In this document: piece after piece, positions 11,146 through 22,479 of the stretch
Layout of the letters: every line of letters begins with the position of its first letter
How positions within the stretch are numbered: position 1 is the stretch's first letter
Source of the DNA: Malachius bipustulatus
Lineage: Eukaryota > Arthropoda > Insecta > Coleoptera > Melyridae
Assembly (NCBI GenBank): GCA_910589415.1
Contig: OU342637.1
Location: 34,936,162 to 35,000,161 of the forward strand
Direction of reading: 5' to 3'
DNA length: 64,000 bases
Position numbers and translations under genes: made by a program
The notes under the pieces: generated by a model
The model's input: only the letters and a program-made list of their open reading frames with translations
The model's database searches: none
What the model was told of the DNA's origin: nothing

Positions 11146-11629
11146 TGTTTGTGAATGAGCCTAGACGAATCTAGGTTCTCGAAAAAATTGAAGTATACCT
11201 ACGAATAGGTATTAATAAGTGGACTGTATGAATCGAAATTTAAAACGCTATGAATCGCCTGACAACTGAACCACTTACCTTTTGGCGAAGCTGGGGTGGA
11301 TTCGGTTCTAGGCCTAGAAATGAAGCTTGTAGAAGTGGCAGAGCACGAACGAGACGACAAATTTTGGCACCAGCGTACCGCGGCGTATTTTCTGCTAACC
11401 AAAAACCAACGAACCTCTTTTCGAGGCGGCGACACGACGACTCTTCTTCCTGACGCAGAAGCAAGTGGGGAAGCCAGGCGATTATTTTTTTCGCGTAAAA
11501 TAAAATAAATATTCCGAGCAAGTCAATTAAATTAATGGAAATGGCAAATTCTAATTATTTCCCTACCCAAAACAAAACAAAAGTATTATTTACAAAAATA
11601 TAAAAAGCATTTTAGTTGGGGCTTTAACA
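11146..11629 (-). repeat. 3' LTR of the BEL/Pao element (left on the map)
   Basis: 484 bp with TGT...ACA ends. I found no difference from the right LTR when reading both copies in full. On the element's own strand an AT-rich upstream part contains CTTTTTATATTTTT, a candidate TATA region, and AATATTTATTTTATTTTA lies further downstream. The rest is a GC-richer segment. Several 67-93 residue open frames occur in both LTRs in overlapping registers and on both strands; they are not genes. Confidence 0.97.
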
Positions 11630-11643
11630 TTTACCGCCCACCT
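11630..11643 (-). other. Polypurine tract of the BEL/Pao element
   Basis: On the element strand the sequence immediately before the 3' LTR is AGGTGGGCGGTAAA. This is the plus-strand priming site; a GGTGGGCGGTAA-type tract is usual for BEL/Pao elements. Confidence 0.85.
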
Positions 11644-11658
11644 AAAATGCGATGCATT

Positions 11659-13017
11659 TTACTGAGGATTGACGCCCGGTAAAGGGCACAATTTCACTAA
11701 TGGTCGTTGAATTTGTCCATTAGAAGTACGGACAGTTGCAACTCTAGCTACACCGTCCTTACCCGGGTGAAGTTGAACGATTCGACCAAGGCTCCACTTC
11801 ATGGGGGGTAGCTGTTCATGCTTCAAAAGAACCAGGGTCCCTACGACTGTATCCTGAGAAGAATTGGTCCATTTATTTCTTTGTTGTAGAGTGTGGAGAT
11901 ACTCCCTATGCCAACGTTGCCACACGTCTTGCTGAAGTCGCTGGATAAGTTGCCAGCGCGATAAGTGATTCAACGACAAGTGAGTAAGATCGGGGTTTGG
12001 GACGCAGGTTAACGGTTCCAAAGTTAAAAAATGTCCGGGGGTGAGCACTGATAAATCGTGGGGGTCCGAACTCATCGGGCAAAGAGGACGTGAGTTTAGC
12101 ACCGCTTCGATCTGCACCAGGACGGTGTAAAACTCCTCGAATGTTAAAACCTGTTCACCAATGACTCTCAACAAATGAGTATTTACTGACTTTATTCCAG
12201 CTTCCCAGAGCCCTCCGAAATGAGGGGCTGAGGGAGGATTAAGGCTCCACGATATTTTTTCTGAATCAACAGCTTGTTGCAGAAGTTTTTCGATTTCCCT
12301 TTTCGCCCCTACGAAATTAGTTCCTTGATCAGAAAAGATCTGCGTGCAACGCCCTCGACGGGAAACAAATCGTCTTAGGGCAGCGAGGAAACAATCGGTT
12401 GTCAAATCTGAAGCCAATTCCAGATGTAGAGCTTTCGTTACGAAACAAACGAATAAACAAAGATATGCTTTCTGGGTCTTGGCTGATCTATTTTTTCCCA
12501 ACCTGATGTGGAATGGACCGCCATAGTCCACTCCCACAATTTGAAAGGGTTTAATTTGATTAATCCTAAACGTGGGTAGATCTCCCATTGGTGGCTGAAA
12601 TGCAATAGGTCTAGTCCGGAAGCACTTCAGGCACTTACTAAGAACATGATGAATAGCCCGACGGGGCGATAAAATCCAGAAATTCTGTGCTATCAGAAAC
12701 TGGACGCTTTGAAGACCTGGGTGCAAATTTTCCCGATGCACTTCCTCAATTATTAGATAAGTTAGGCGGTGTTTCTGGGGCAAGATAGCAGGGTGTTTCT
12801 GATCATAAGAAAGACCAGAATGAGCCAGTCTACCGCCCACCATGAGGACTCCGTCTTCCGCAACAAAGGGATGTAACTTCCGAAACGACTTGGGAATAGA
12901 TCGACTATTTGTGATATTTTGTAGAATATCAGCGAACGCGACATATTGAACACGCTTGACTAAAACAAGAAGTGCGTGATATAATTCTAACTCGGTAAAA
13001 GGGACCTCTGACTGCAC
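11659..13017 (-). pseudogene. Integrase and C-terminal domain of BEL/Pao pol
   Basis: 452 residues open. The HHCC zinc-binding part uses H94, H99, C129 and C132 (VHRENLHPG, then LSKCLKCF). The catalytic triad is visible as D164 in GVDYGGPF, D230 in FSDQGTNFVGA and E272 in GGLWEAGIKS. A C-terminal module of the kind found in BEL/Pao integrases (DUF5641-like) contains WQRWHREYLHTLQQRNKW and WSLGRIVQLHPGKDG. This segment alone looks fully functional. The enzyme would join element cDNA to host DNA with a 5-bp stagger, agreeing with the GGTTT duplication. Confidence 0.95.
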
Positions 13018-13021
13018 GGGC

Positions 13022-13465
13022 TTGAGACCGCGGAACGAAACGACGGACGTACGCGATGATACGTTTGATTTTTGCCAGAGATGAATATCTATCTAAAAGA
13101 AAGTCGATGTAGTCTAACGAGACAAACGTAGATAAAACAATTTTCTTCTCTTCCTCGAATAGTTGAGAAGAATTCGAAGGGTCGGTTTTTTCAATTGGCC
13201 AAGGATTCGGCGGCAACTGAAGAAAATTCGGTCCATTCCACCACATGGAATGATGAACCAATTCCGAAGCGGACAATCCCCGTGACGCACAGTCGGCGGG
13301 ATTGTCATTCGAACGAACGTGGTGACACATATGCGGAGGAATAAGATCTTGAATAAGGCTCACCCTGTTGCTGACGAAGGTTTTCCAGCGATGAGGGGAC
13401 GACTTGATCCAAGAGAGGGCTACAGATGAATCGGACCAAGCGAAAATATTAACACTGTGTCCGCG
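13022..13465 (-). pseudogene. RNase H C-terminal part and linker to integrase, shifted frame
   Basis: In the alternative frame the sequence reads IFAWSDSSVALSWIKSSPH, with the RNase H DSS aspartate, and then FVSNRVSLIQDLI and HHVRSNDNPADCASRG, the BEL/Pao RNase H C-terminus. The linker follows, with IIAYVRRFV. The upstream part of the open frame (13466-13516) is not family-like and shows where the shift occurred. A second shift at about 13010-13030 returns reading to the original frame. Confidence 0.88.
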
Positions 13466-14400
13466 AATGTCTTCATTACGAATGACACCAGTTTTGCAAC
13501 AAGAACTGCCGCGCATAACTCTAGCCTAGGCAGGGAAACACGTTTTAAGGGTGCTACCTTAGACTTCGAAAATATAAGACATACTTTTGGACCTCTATCG
13601 GGAAATTCAAAACGAAAATAAACAACGCCTGCGTAGCCTCGTTCGGAACTATCCCCAAAGGCGTGCAATTGACATGACGATTGATGGGAATACATTATTG
13701 GCCTAGGAATTTCTATTTCGGAAAGCAGAGGAAGCTCACGTACATAGCGAGTCCATCGCTGACGTACGTCTTCAGGGGGCTCGCTGTCCCAGTCAAGTCC
13801 CAAAGTCCAGAGATGCTGCACCAAGAATTTTGCGTAAAATGTGAGTGGTGATAGAAATCCCAAAGGATCGAACGTCCGGGCCAAATCCGACAAGATGTTT
13901 CTCTTGGTACATGGTCTTGACATCGACTCGATATTATAGGTGAAAGCGTCCCTTTCGGGTAGCCACTTTAGACCGAGCACCTTCACGACAGAAGATTCCT
14001 TGTCATCAAATGGGAGGGAAGAAGTGTGACGTAAGGATTCTGGAATACTTTCGAGAAACTCAGAACTATTGCTGGCCCATTTCCTCAGCTCAAACTTTCC
14101 CTTCGCAAGTAAACTAACAAGCTGCTTTTTGATAAGCAAAGCTTCTTCAATAGACGAACATCCTGTTATGACGTCATCGACATAGATATCCGTGTTAATA
14201 ACCTTTGAAGCAAGTGGCAAAGGACTTCCCTCATCTTTAGCCAACTGCATAAGGGTTCGGATAGCCAGAAAAGGTGAAGAGGTGACACCAAAAGCGACGG
14301 TGATTAAACGAAATTCTTGTATGGGGTCGTCACTGTTGGGTCTCCAGAAGATGCGCTGATAATCACAGTGATCTGGGCGAATTTTAATTTGCAAATACAT
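13450..14400 (-). pseudogene. Reverse transcriptase palm/thumb and start of RNase H
   Basis: The segment opens with MYLQIKIRPDH directly after the second TAG. It contains FRLITVAFGVTSSPFLA and the polymerase catalytic box YVDD near 14184-14173. The connection (GLKWLPERDAFTY, FDPLGFLSPLTF) is typical of BEL/Pao. RNase H begins with LHAFGDSSERGYAGVVYF, which carries the first catalytic aspartate, and LPRLELCAAVLVAKL, which carries the glutamate. The frame is lost near 13440-13470, and the correct continuation is one frame over. Confidence 0.92.
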
Positions 14401-16173
14401 CTATTTAATATCAGCTGTAAATACAATCGAATGCAATCTAAACTTCAATAACAACGTGACGATATCGTTTTGAAGTTTTGGTCCTACTAAAAGTTTGTCA
14501 TTTAAGGAATCTCCATGAGTTGTTCGGAAGGATGCATTAAAAACTACTCGAAAAGGCGTGGTGCTACTATTTTTATTCCGAACAACGTGATGGGGAATGT
14601 AGTAGACTTGAAGGGGACTCCCCGGGGGTGAAGTCACCAACTCCATGTGACCACTCTCGAAATAATCTCTCATAAAATTATAATATCCCTCATAAAGCGA
14701 GGGATCTCGTTTCAAACGATTTTCCAGGGAGACAAACTGTTTGAAAGCTCCCGCTCGAGAATCTCCCATATCAGGGTTCGATGCCTGAAAGGGCAAAGCG
14801 ACACAATAACGACCATCATTTTCTCGATAGTGATTTTCGAGAAAATGCTTTTCACACTTAAGCTCATCCATAGACGGAATAGGATTTATAGGAACTTCTT
14901 CCAATTCCCAAAATCTCTTCATGGTATTTTCAAGAGAAAAATCCGTAGAAACAACCAGAGAATTCACCACTTGACGTTGGTTAGTACCAACCGGCAATTT
15001 TCCCATTACTATCCATCCGAAGACGGTATCAATCGCTGTGGGCAGAGTGGCTGACGTCAACCTGCCTTCACGCAAGATCAAAGGAAACAGCTCCGCTCCT
15101 AGTAACAAGTCAATTGGGCCCGGAATATGAAATTCTGGATCCGCCATTTTCAAATTAGAGAAATGTTTTAATTTTTCTCTAGCTACAGGGGCACAGGGCA
15201 TGTTCGAACAAATGGTTGGCATTACCATAGCATCGAAAGAGAACGAGGGAACTGATTGGCCAACCGGACGAATCATACAAGAGACACTTTTTGAAATTGG
15301 GGATAGGCGCTCACCGACTCCAAACACCGCCAATGACACACTCTGGCTCTTCAGACCCAGCTGCTGCAAACACCTCGAAGATATCATGTTAACCTGTGAA
15401 CCACTGTCAATCACTGCTCGGACTTTTCGAAATTTACCCCAAGAATCCAAAATATCTACTAAGACGGTGGCAAGGAGAACACTTTCCTTAGAAGAACTTA
15501 CATTGGCAAGAGACTGTGCAACCTCTTGACGCGAACCACCTTCTGCGGAAGTTGGTTGGTTGAAGAGGCTGGTATCAGAAATCTCATTGTTGGGCGCGAT
15601 ATTCTGATCGAAGTGTAAAAGAGTGTGGTGTCTCTGATTACACTTGTCACAATTGAACTTAGAGCGACAATCTTTCACTCGATGAGTGCCAAAACAATTT
15701 ATACAAAGATACCTCTCCTTGATTAATCGAAATCTCTCATTCGGGGATTTATCCCGAAAGGAGGGGCATTGGTATGAGGAGTGGTCCTCACTACAAATCG
15801 AGCAATTACTCCATCTATTTTTAGAATTACTAACCAGAGAAGAGATGGGTTTTACTTTCCCAATCGAGGCTGCGCATGGTTTGGAAATGTTAGATGACGG
15901 ACTCAAGGCCGTGTTCTCAAGAGCATTGCACTGTTTATTGAGGAACTCTTTTAACTGGGCAAGAGTTGGTATAGCATGAGTTCCCAACGTCAATTCGAAA
16001 CGTTCACGAGTCGTAGAATCAACCTTTTGTAACAACAGACTGAAAAGCATAAAGTCTTGTAGATTCAAGGGAAAGTCGATGGTCTCCAAAGCAGACACGT
16101 TCTCCTGAAAAGTATCTAAGAGATACCGCATACTATGAGATGATGCGACAGTTAAGGGCTTCAAATTGCAAAT
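14401..16173 (-). pseudogene. gag C-terminus with zinc knuckles, aspartic protease and start of reverse transcriptase
   Basis: The segment continues DUF1759, then carries three cysteine/histidine knuckles at about 15804-15613: CSICSEDHSSYQC, CINCFGTHRVKDC and CDKCNQRHHTLLH. The last has histidine in the final place. The protease (DUF1758/A17 type) has the active-site triad in VIDSGSQVNM near 15408. The reverse transcriptase begins with PLQVYYIPHHVV and FRVVFNASF. The frame ends at TAG (14401-14403), directly after TADIK, which is motif A of the polymerase and includes its first catalytic aspartate. The next codon in the same frame continues the motif. Confidence 0.92.
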
Positions 16174-16803
16174 CTAATTCCAATAGGTAGAAGCAAGTAA
16201 ACGATAATTTTCATACCTATCTCGTAACGCTTGAAAAGCAATAGAATAATTCTCCGAGGTGAGGGGTAAAACCTTGACAATTCTCAAAGGTTCTTTGGAT
16301 AAGACAGAAACTAAATATTGAAACTTAGATACAGGATCTAACGAATCATTTTCGTGAACCAAAGTACAAAATAAATCTCGGAAGGTGGCCCATTGTTTAT
16401 AATCACCCGTAAATGTCGGTATAGTTAATCGTGGCAACTTTATATTGGAGGTTTTTTGGATAGATTGATCCTCGGGTGGATCCCGTTCTAGCTCCCGTGC
16501 CGGTTGCGAAAAAAGATTAATAAAAATCGTTTTTATTGTGAAAAAATTATCAAGAAAGACCTGACGAATTGCCTTCTCGGCAGCAAAATTTGGATTTTCT
16601 TCTTCCACGATCATATTTATGATAGCGGAATGTATTTTTTCGAAAGTTTCATAGAGTTCATCCAAACACTCACATCTAAGCCTAAACCTGACGTGTACAC
16701 TTTTATCGGTTATAGCTTTTTCAGCAACAGACAAAATATCATCGACAAGATCCATCTGCAATTGCCTTTGAGCTCGTTGCTCCGCTAATTTATTTCGAGG
16801 CAT
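16174..16803 (-). pseudogene. gag N-terminal segment, ends at first TAG
   Basis: 209 residues. The first 60 are charged (QRAQRQLQMDLVDDILSVAE), followed by helical sequence. From about residue 120 begins the DUF1759 gag domain of BEL/Pao elements (LPRLTIPTFTGDYKQWATF, then LVSVLSKEPLRIV). The frame ends at TAG after RLLASTYWN, inside DUF1759, and the domain continues in the same frame on the far side. This position shows that the TAG is a lesion within a folded domain and not the natural end of gag. Confidence 0.9.
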
Positions 16804-17234
16804 AATGATATTTCAAAAAAAAATAAATTAAATAATAATCTAACAGGCACAGGAACAAGAGCGGTATTTCAAAATAAATATTAAATAGGTATATATCAAG
16901 CAAACTCCAGTAAAATGCACTTATTTTGTGTACCAAATTATAAACAGGTGATTTTAATTATGATCAATCGAAAATTCTTTCAAACCAACTAACTATAATA
17001 ATAATTTAGAATAAATTATAATTTGAAAACTATATTTTCTTCATTAAATTTCAGAACTACTTAAATTGTAGGTAGGTACTGAGATAGGCTTATCACCGAA
17101 ATATGATAAGACCCAACGAAATTGATGAATTAATTATTGCTTTAAATTATTCCAATATTATTTTACTATTATAACAAATCAAAATCTACCACTTCCATTG
17201 ACTAATGAGGGAATAATTATTACGAAACAATTAA
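16804..17234 (-). other. Leader of the BEL/Pao element
   Basis: AT-rich untranslated region of about 430 bp between the primer-binding site and the gag ATG. Packaging signals would be expected here, but none can be recognised by eye. No open frame of note. Confidence 0.7.
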
Positions 17235-17252
17235 TCAGGCTCGAAGTGACCA
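17235..17252 (-). other. tRNA primer-binding site of the BEL/Pao element
   Basis: On the element strand, five bases after the 5' LTR, the sequence TGGTCACTTCGAGCCTGA begins with TGG, as required for pairing with the CCA end of a tRNA. Apart from one extra A and one mismatch it complements the 3' end of insect tRNA-Tyr as I remember it (ends GGCTCGAAGGACCA). The position is firm; the tRNA identity is an inference. Confidence 0.7.
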
Positions 17253-17257
17253 AAAAA

Positions 17258-17741
17258 TGTTTGTGAATGAGCCTAGACGAATCTAGGTTCTCGAAAAAAT
17301 TGAAGTATACCTACGAATAGGTATTAATAAGTGGACTGTATGAATCGAAATTTAAAACGCTATGAATCGCCTGACAACTGAACCACTTACCTTTTGGCGA
17401 AGCTGGGGTGGATTCGGTTCTAGGCCTAGAAATGAAGCTTGTAGAAGTGGCAGAGCACGAACGAGACGACAAATTTTGGCACCAGCGTACCGCGGCGTAT
17501 TTTCTGCTAACCAAAAACCAACGAACCTCTTTTCGAGGCGGCGACACGACGACTCTTCTTCCTGACGCAGAAGCAAGTGGGGAAGCCAGGCGATTATTTT
17601 TTTCGCGTAAAATAAAATAAATATTCCGAGCAAGTCAATTAAATTAATGGAAATGGCAAATTCTAATTATTTCCCTACCCAAAACAAAACAAAAGTATTA
17701 TTTACAAAAATATAAAAAGCATTTTAGTTGGGGCTTTAACA
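17258..17741 (-). repeat. 5' LTR of the BEL/Pao element (right on the map)
   Basis: 484 bp, read as indistinguishable from the left LTR. It is followed directly by GGTTT at 17742-17746, the right copy of the target duplication. Transcription of the element would start in this LTR and run leftwards. Confidence 0.97.
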
Positions 17742-17746
17742 GGTTT

Positions 17747-20700
17747 AAAGAGCTGTCTTGATTCATAAAACCTAGCTCTTTTTGCTTCATTTGATATAAA
17801 TTCACAGCGGATTCCTGGACCATAATGGGATAAGAAATTGCCGCAAAGTGTTCAATAAAGTCGTGATAATATTACCTATAGTTTGCAGCATGTTCCACCA
17901 GCTCGCTGTAATAGTCCTCGTTATATAAGCACACAAAATTACTGTCATCTTCAGGAAACGCTGGCCTGAAATTCGACTATATTTTATGATGCGGGATAGC
18001 TAGAGTGGAACTCCATAATGTTTCCATAAGGCTTCTTTGTATTATGTTCCCGTTTTCCTTTTCAGTGTTTCTATAAGTCCTTATAGGGAAGTAGGGAACT
18101 GCGTGAAATCGATACAGTGTGAGTAAACATGATTGAAAGGGTCTTTGTGGTCGAAGTTTTATCTAACTGGAGCCTCTTCAAGAAATACCCCCTTTATGTC
18201 TGTCTTTTAAGCTTAGGGTACTTTTGATTTAGATAAGCTCCCTGATTTAGAGAGTTATATATTGGAAGATAAGAAGGAAAATCTTGTTGTCGATTCGATT
18301 TGATTTAAGAGAAAAATGGTAACGTCCTGCAGCTTCGAGTCCTGTTTTATCATTTAAGCGAGTGTACATTATATCTGTACAATGTAACCGGAACAAAGAA
18401 CATCACCGGAAGGAACCAATGAGCCAAGTCCCTATTTAAGTCAGTTCTATGATTGATGTATCCAAAGAAAACTTTTAACACTCTTTCTTTCAAAACAAAG
18501 CACGCAGGAAAAATATTTTCATTCCACAGAATAAAGCAGCCTTGAAATAACTGCCTGGAGAAAGGTTTATATCAGATAGAGGGAATTGAAATTCCTGTTA
18601 ACTCTCCAAAAAGGGGCGAGTGGTTTTTTCAATTTTTCGCTCTAGCTATATGGATTCGCAATAAAATAAATCATATTTCTCAGTTGATATGGTGATATGC
18701 AAAATATACCATCCCCTACTACTACTGAGTTCGACCCAACTCAACCCTGACCTTTCAGGGATTTGAATATATATCTGTTGTCTGTGGAGTTATTAAAATC
18801 GGCTTACGCTCAGCCTTTTACAAAGCGTTAAGGTACAGTAGGTTGTAAATATACATCGGAGCGGTATCCAATGTTTTTTTTTAACTCGAAACTCATCCAG
18901 AATTGATCTAATCATGTGAACTAAAATAAAAACTGAAACGTACTAAATTGATTTGATTGAAGAAATCGATGTTGAATTCTAAATAATTAAGAAATCAAAT
19001 AGGAATAATTATTGTTTTGTACGTAAGTCTAATAGATGTGAGTTACCCTTTTATATTTCCTCATTCCTCATTTCTGAAAATGAAGTAGAATAAATAATAG
19101 TTGGTAGGTACTGAAGGTTCTGGAATGCAAATCGCACGTGCATGATGAGAGTTTACTTATATTATGCGGTATTTATCCGAGGTGAGGAATTGCCAGAAAG
19201 ACATTTATATAAAGATGAGACGAGTTTTCGTAAGGACAGATCTGAGCCTGGAGCTCCGGATGCGCATGGTCAGCTGCTACATCATTGGAGAAGAAAATAG
19301 ATGCCTTTGAAATGTATATTTAGCGTATACTAAGAATATCATGGGCCCAGAGAATAACCAACATTGGAGTTGCTAATCGCAATAGAAAACAAAAAGACTC
19401 GCGAAAAGAACTCATGCTTACCATCAAAGAGAGAAAAACGCGCGACATATTGTCACATAATGCGTGAAAAAAAGTATGAACTTCTAAGACTGATTATATG
19501 TAGAAAGCAAAGTCCAGGGCAAGAGATCTGTCGGCAGATGCCAAAATTTTTGGCTACAGGAAATCCGAAGATGATTTGGTTGCTTATCGCTTGACATCTT
19601 CCGTATGGGTGTGACTAGAAATACGTTAGCTATTTGGATCGCCAACCTCTGAAAGGGGACTGCATCATAAGAAGATGAATAGGAATTGCCAAGTCTTTTG
19701 CAGACATTAATGGTACGCCACTGGTGTAAACTAATGACTAAAACGGATTTTTTTTGGCACAAGTGTATAGTCTGGACTGCGTTCTTCTTCTTCTGTAAAT
19801 TTGATTGAAAAATTATGTTTAGTTTTGCATATAAAGGTGTTAAAAAATAGCAGTTTTTACAAAAGTTCAAATGGTCGCCATTTTGAAATTATTTGACCAG
19901 TATATCTCCAATGCAATACCAGGCAAATCCCTCCAGAGATCTAACAAATTACAAAAATTATATTTCCCTAGTGAGACGGTTTTATGTATGATCCCTGGTT
20001 TCGGCACCACTGAAACGTTTTCTAGCTTACCTTCAGGATGAGACACGCTCCTGCGTCTTTGTGTATTTATGTGGTAGATTTCTTTACCTGGTTCTGTTTC
20101 GAGATCGAAGGGTTTGGTTGGGAAGACTTTTTACTAACGAAACTACAATAAAACACGGAATTTCTCACATAACTCGATATATTCAGTTTGAGTAACAAGT
20201 ATCTTTCAGTTTTAAGTATATTCAGTTAACAAGTATCTATCACAAATCAAGTTGTATGAATATTCACTGAATTTCTCTATCTTTTCCTTCGAGCTACATG
20301 GGTGCTAAGTGCCAGCAAAACCCCTCGGAAAAAGTTCTCCAATCGTAAATGTAAATCGCCAATGTAAATATGAAATTTACAATTTCTTATTAAATTATTT
20401 CTGAATTAAACGACTCATAGGTGGCCATGGTTGGTGGAGGGCTGCCTCCGTGCTTATTAGCTTCCCAATGGTCATACTGTAAAAGGGATGAGACAGCGCA
20501 CAGAATATCGTTTTAACAAACAAGTTTCTATGTTAAACACATAAAGAAACTGTGCAATTTAATTACCTGATTACCTGGACTGAGAACTACTGAGCAATTA
20601 AATACCTGAACTGGAACTTGATACTTTAATTGTAATTTAATAATGATCTGTATGATTTGTCACTTCTGGATGGTCATGTGGTTTGACACTTCTGGATGGT

Positions 20701-21294
20701 CACAGTGGCGCACCTAGGCACGACATTATGGTGCATGTAGCAACTTCGTAGTTTAATAATTTTAGTATAAATGATTGCAATGGTTTCTGTGTTTATGACA
20801 CGTTGCGATTGTTAACTGTCGAGGGATGCAGACACTTACTCTAACTTAACCACAGGATGTAATTAATAATTGTATCAGTTCCCAGTTAATACGCAATTAA
20901 TTCCTAGCAGAATGAAAATTGAAGGCCTGGGATGGGACAATGGAACGCACATACATTCAAGGGCCTTATCATTATTGAATGATTATCTAATAATAACTGC
21001 CACAGTAAATAAAGTAACTCAATTTACGACTCACCGGGTCACCTCATCCGAAGTAGGTACCGTTATTCACCACGTCTGGTCTCGTGCTCCGAGGCTCGGA
21101 GCATTCGTAAAAATCGTGCTCCAACATTTAGTGCCTAGTTCACTGGACACTAGATTTTTACAACTTTCCACACGTGATAATGATTAACCGAAATCAAAGA
21201 AGCCAATAATTTCATAATTTGATATTACAACAAGGAAGTGTTCAACAAATTGAAATAAAAACGTTGATTGAAAATAAAGAACGTAAAAATGATG
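17747..21294. other. Intergenic sequence, no gene seen
   Basis: No recognisable protein motif on either strand. A dispersed repeat phrase (ATGGTCGCCATTTTGAAA) near 19873 recurs at about 23080. A short local duplication, CACTTCTGGATGGTCA, occurs twice between 20660 and 20702. Open frames at 19364-19594 and 20870-21187 have no family resemblance and are probably chance. Confidence 0.5.
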
Positions 21295-22157
21295 TATACA
21301 GGGTGTCTGCTTAAGGCTGGCCACCGGCTATATCTCGGAAACTAATGGACCTAGAACCTCAAAATAAAAAATTTCCAGACATAAGTCATCACGAGAAATT
21401 CAATGAAAATATTTTCAAGATGGCCTCGCTTCCGGAAATACCGGAAGTTGACACCTACTTCGTTATTTTAACAGGAACACCCTGTATATTATTATATTTT
21501 TTAAATGTCTGAAAAAATCGAATGCAGGTGGTTGTCACCATTGGAATTTAGAAGGTTAGGTTTATGAGTTATAAACAAGTGAAAATCGAAAATTTTGAAC
21601 TTCAAAGCAGTCTAGAACTAGAACGGTTCAAGATATCCAAAAACGGTTTACATGTCCCTATCCTAACTTTTCACGTTTTATCCCAGTATGTGGAGTAAAT
21701 TTTAATACAGGGTGATGAAAATTATCCGATTTTTCATCACCCTGTATTAACATTTAAACCACATAGTAGGATACTATGTGAAAAGTTAAGATAGGGACAT
21801 GTAAACCGTTTTTAGATATCTTGAGCCGTTCTAGTTCTAGACTGCTTTGAAGTTGAAAATTTTCGATTTTCACTTGTTTATAACTCATAAACCGCTCAAT
21901 CTAAATTCTAATGGTGAAAACCACCTGTATTAGATTTCTTCAGACATTTAAAAAATATAAAGTTTTACAGGGTGTTTCCGTTAAAATAACGAAGTAGGTG
22001 TCAACTTCCGGTATTTCCGGAAGTGCGGCCATCTTGAAAATATTTTCATTGAATTTCTCTTGATCACTTATGTCTGGAAATTTTTTGTTTTGAGGTTATA
22101 GGCCCATTAGTTTCCGAGATATAGCCGATGGCCAGCCTTAAGCAGACACCCTGTATA
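21295..22157. mobile_element. 863-bp near-perfect palindrome with CAGGGTG termini (foldback/MITE-like)
   Basis: Both ends are TATACAGGGTGTCTGCTTAA in inverted orientation. The arms remain complementary across about 430 bp each, to a centre near 21726, with roughly 92 percent identity by eye. ACAGGGTG boxes occur at both outer ends, at internal points near 21480 and 21965, and on both sides of the centre (21711, 21737). The arm therefore looks like a composite of smaller units each bounded by the same box. The outer TA dinucleotides fit a TA target duplication, as made by Tc1/mariner transposases. No coding sequence. A diverged piece is present at 6165-6305. Confidence 0.85.
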
Positions 22158-22479
22158 GATGCATGACCGGGTCAGAGCTCCGTACTACTCTACTACTGGT
22201 AGTACTGGTATACCACTACCCCGCACACTGTCCATCCTGTCAGGCTGTGTTTGCGGGAAGTCCCCGCTTACACGCAGAAATCATGTCGCTTATGCGTGAT
22301 GCCCGAGGTGAACGACTCATGAAATTTCCTATGCATTCTACATTCTAAAAAAATGTAGTCGGAACACATCCTGTGTCGCTAGTTTTTAAAAATATTTTTA
22401 TTACATCCCGTGTAGGTCATCAGCACTTCTTTCTTAAATATTCTTCACTCCTAGGGAATTGTGTGTTTTATTTACTTAA

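Larger units (their letters stand above)
11659..16803 (-). pseudogene. gag-pol polyprotein of the BEL/Pao element, four lesions
   Basis: The frame starts with ATG at 16803 (MPRNKLAEQ) and would end with the stop at 11659-11661, about 1,715 codons. That is the usual length for a single BEL/Pao gag-pol frame. It is interrupted by TAG at 16174-16176 and TAG at 14401-14403, both in frame with what precedes and follows. A frameshift lies near 13440-13470 and a second near 13010-13030. Outside these points the domains are intact and read through without other damage. The product would form the capsid, protease, reverse transcriptase and integrase needed for cytoplasmic replication and nuclear integration. 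The segments between lesions are described separately. Confidence 0.95.
11146..17741 (-). mobile_element. Complete BEL/Pao LTR retrotransposon, minus strand, 6,596 bp
   Basis: Two 484-bp LTRs beginning TGTTTGTGAATGAG and ending GGGGCTTTAACA enclose a gag-pol region on the minus strand. A GGTTT target duplication flanks it on both sides. In transcript order (right to left) it carries a 5' LTR, primer-binding site, leader, gag with the DUF1759 domain and CCHC knuckles, aspartic protease, reverse transcriptase with YVDD, RNase H, an integrase with HHCC and D-D-E, a polypurine tract and a 3' LTR. Domain order (protease before reverse transcriptase, integrase last) and protein wording identify the BEL/Pao superfamily. 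By eye the LTRs do not differ, implying a recent insertion. The coding frame nevertheless has two nonsense codons and two frameshifts, so this copy cannot make a full polyprotein by ordinary translation. Confidence 0.97.

Noticed and set aside
11199..11521. Overlapping 67-93 residue frames, repeated at 17311-17633
   Set aside because: They lie in the two identical LTRs, in several registers and on both strands, so they are a by-product of a GC-richer LTR segment and not genes.
14647..15979. Plus-strand frames of 97-135 residues
   Set aside because: They are antisense to the gag and protease/reverse transcriptase coding sequence of the BEL/Pao element, whose minus-strand motifs are unmistakable.
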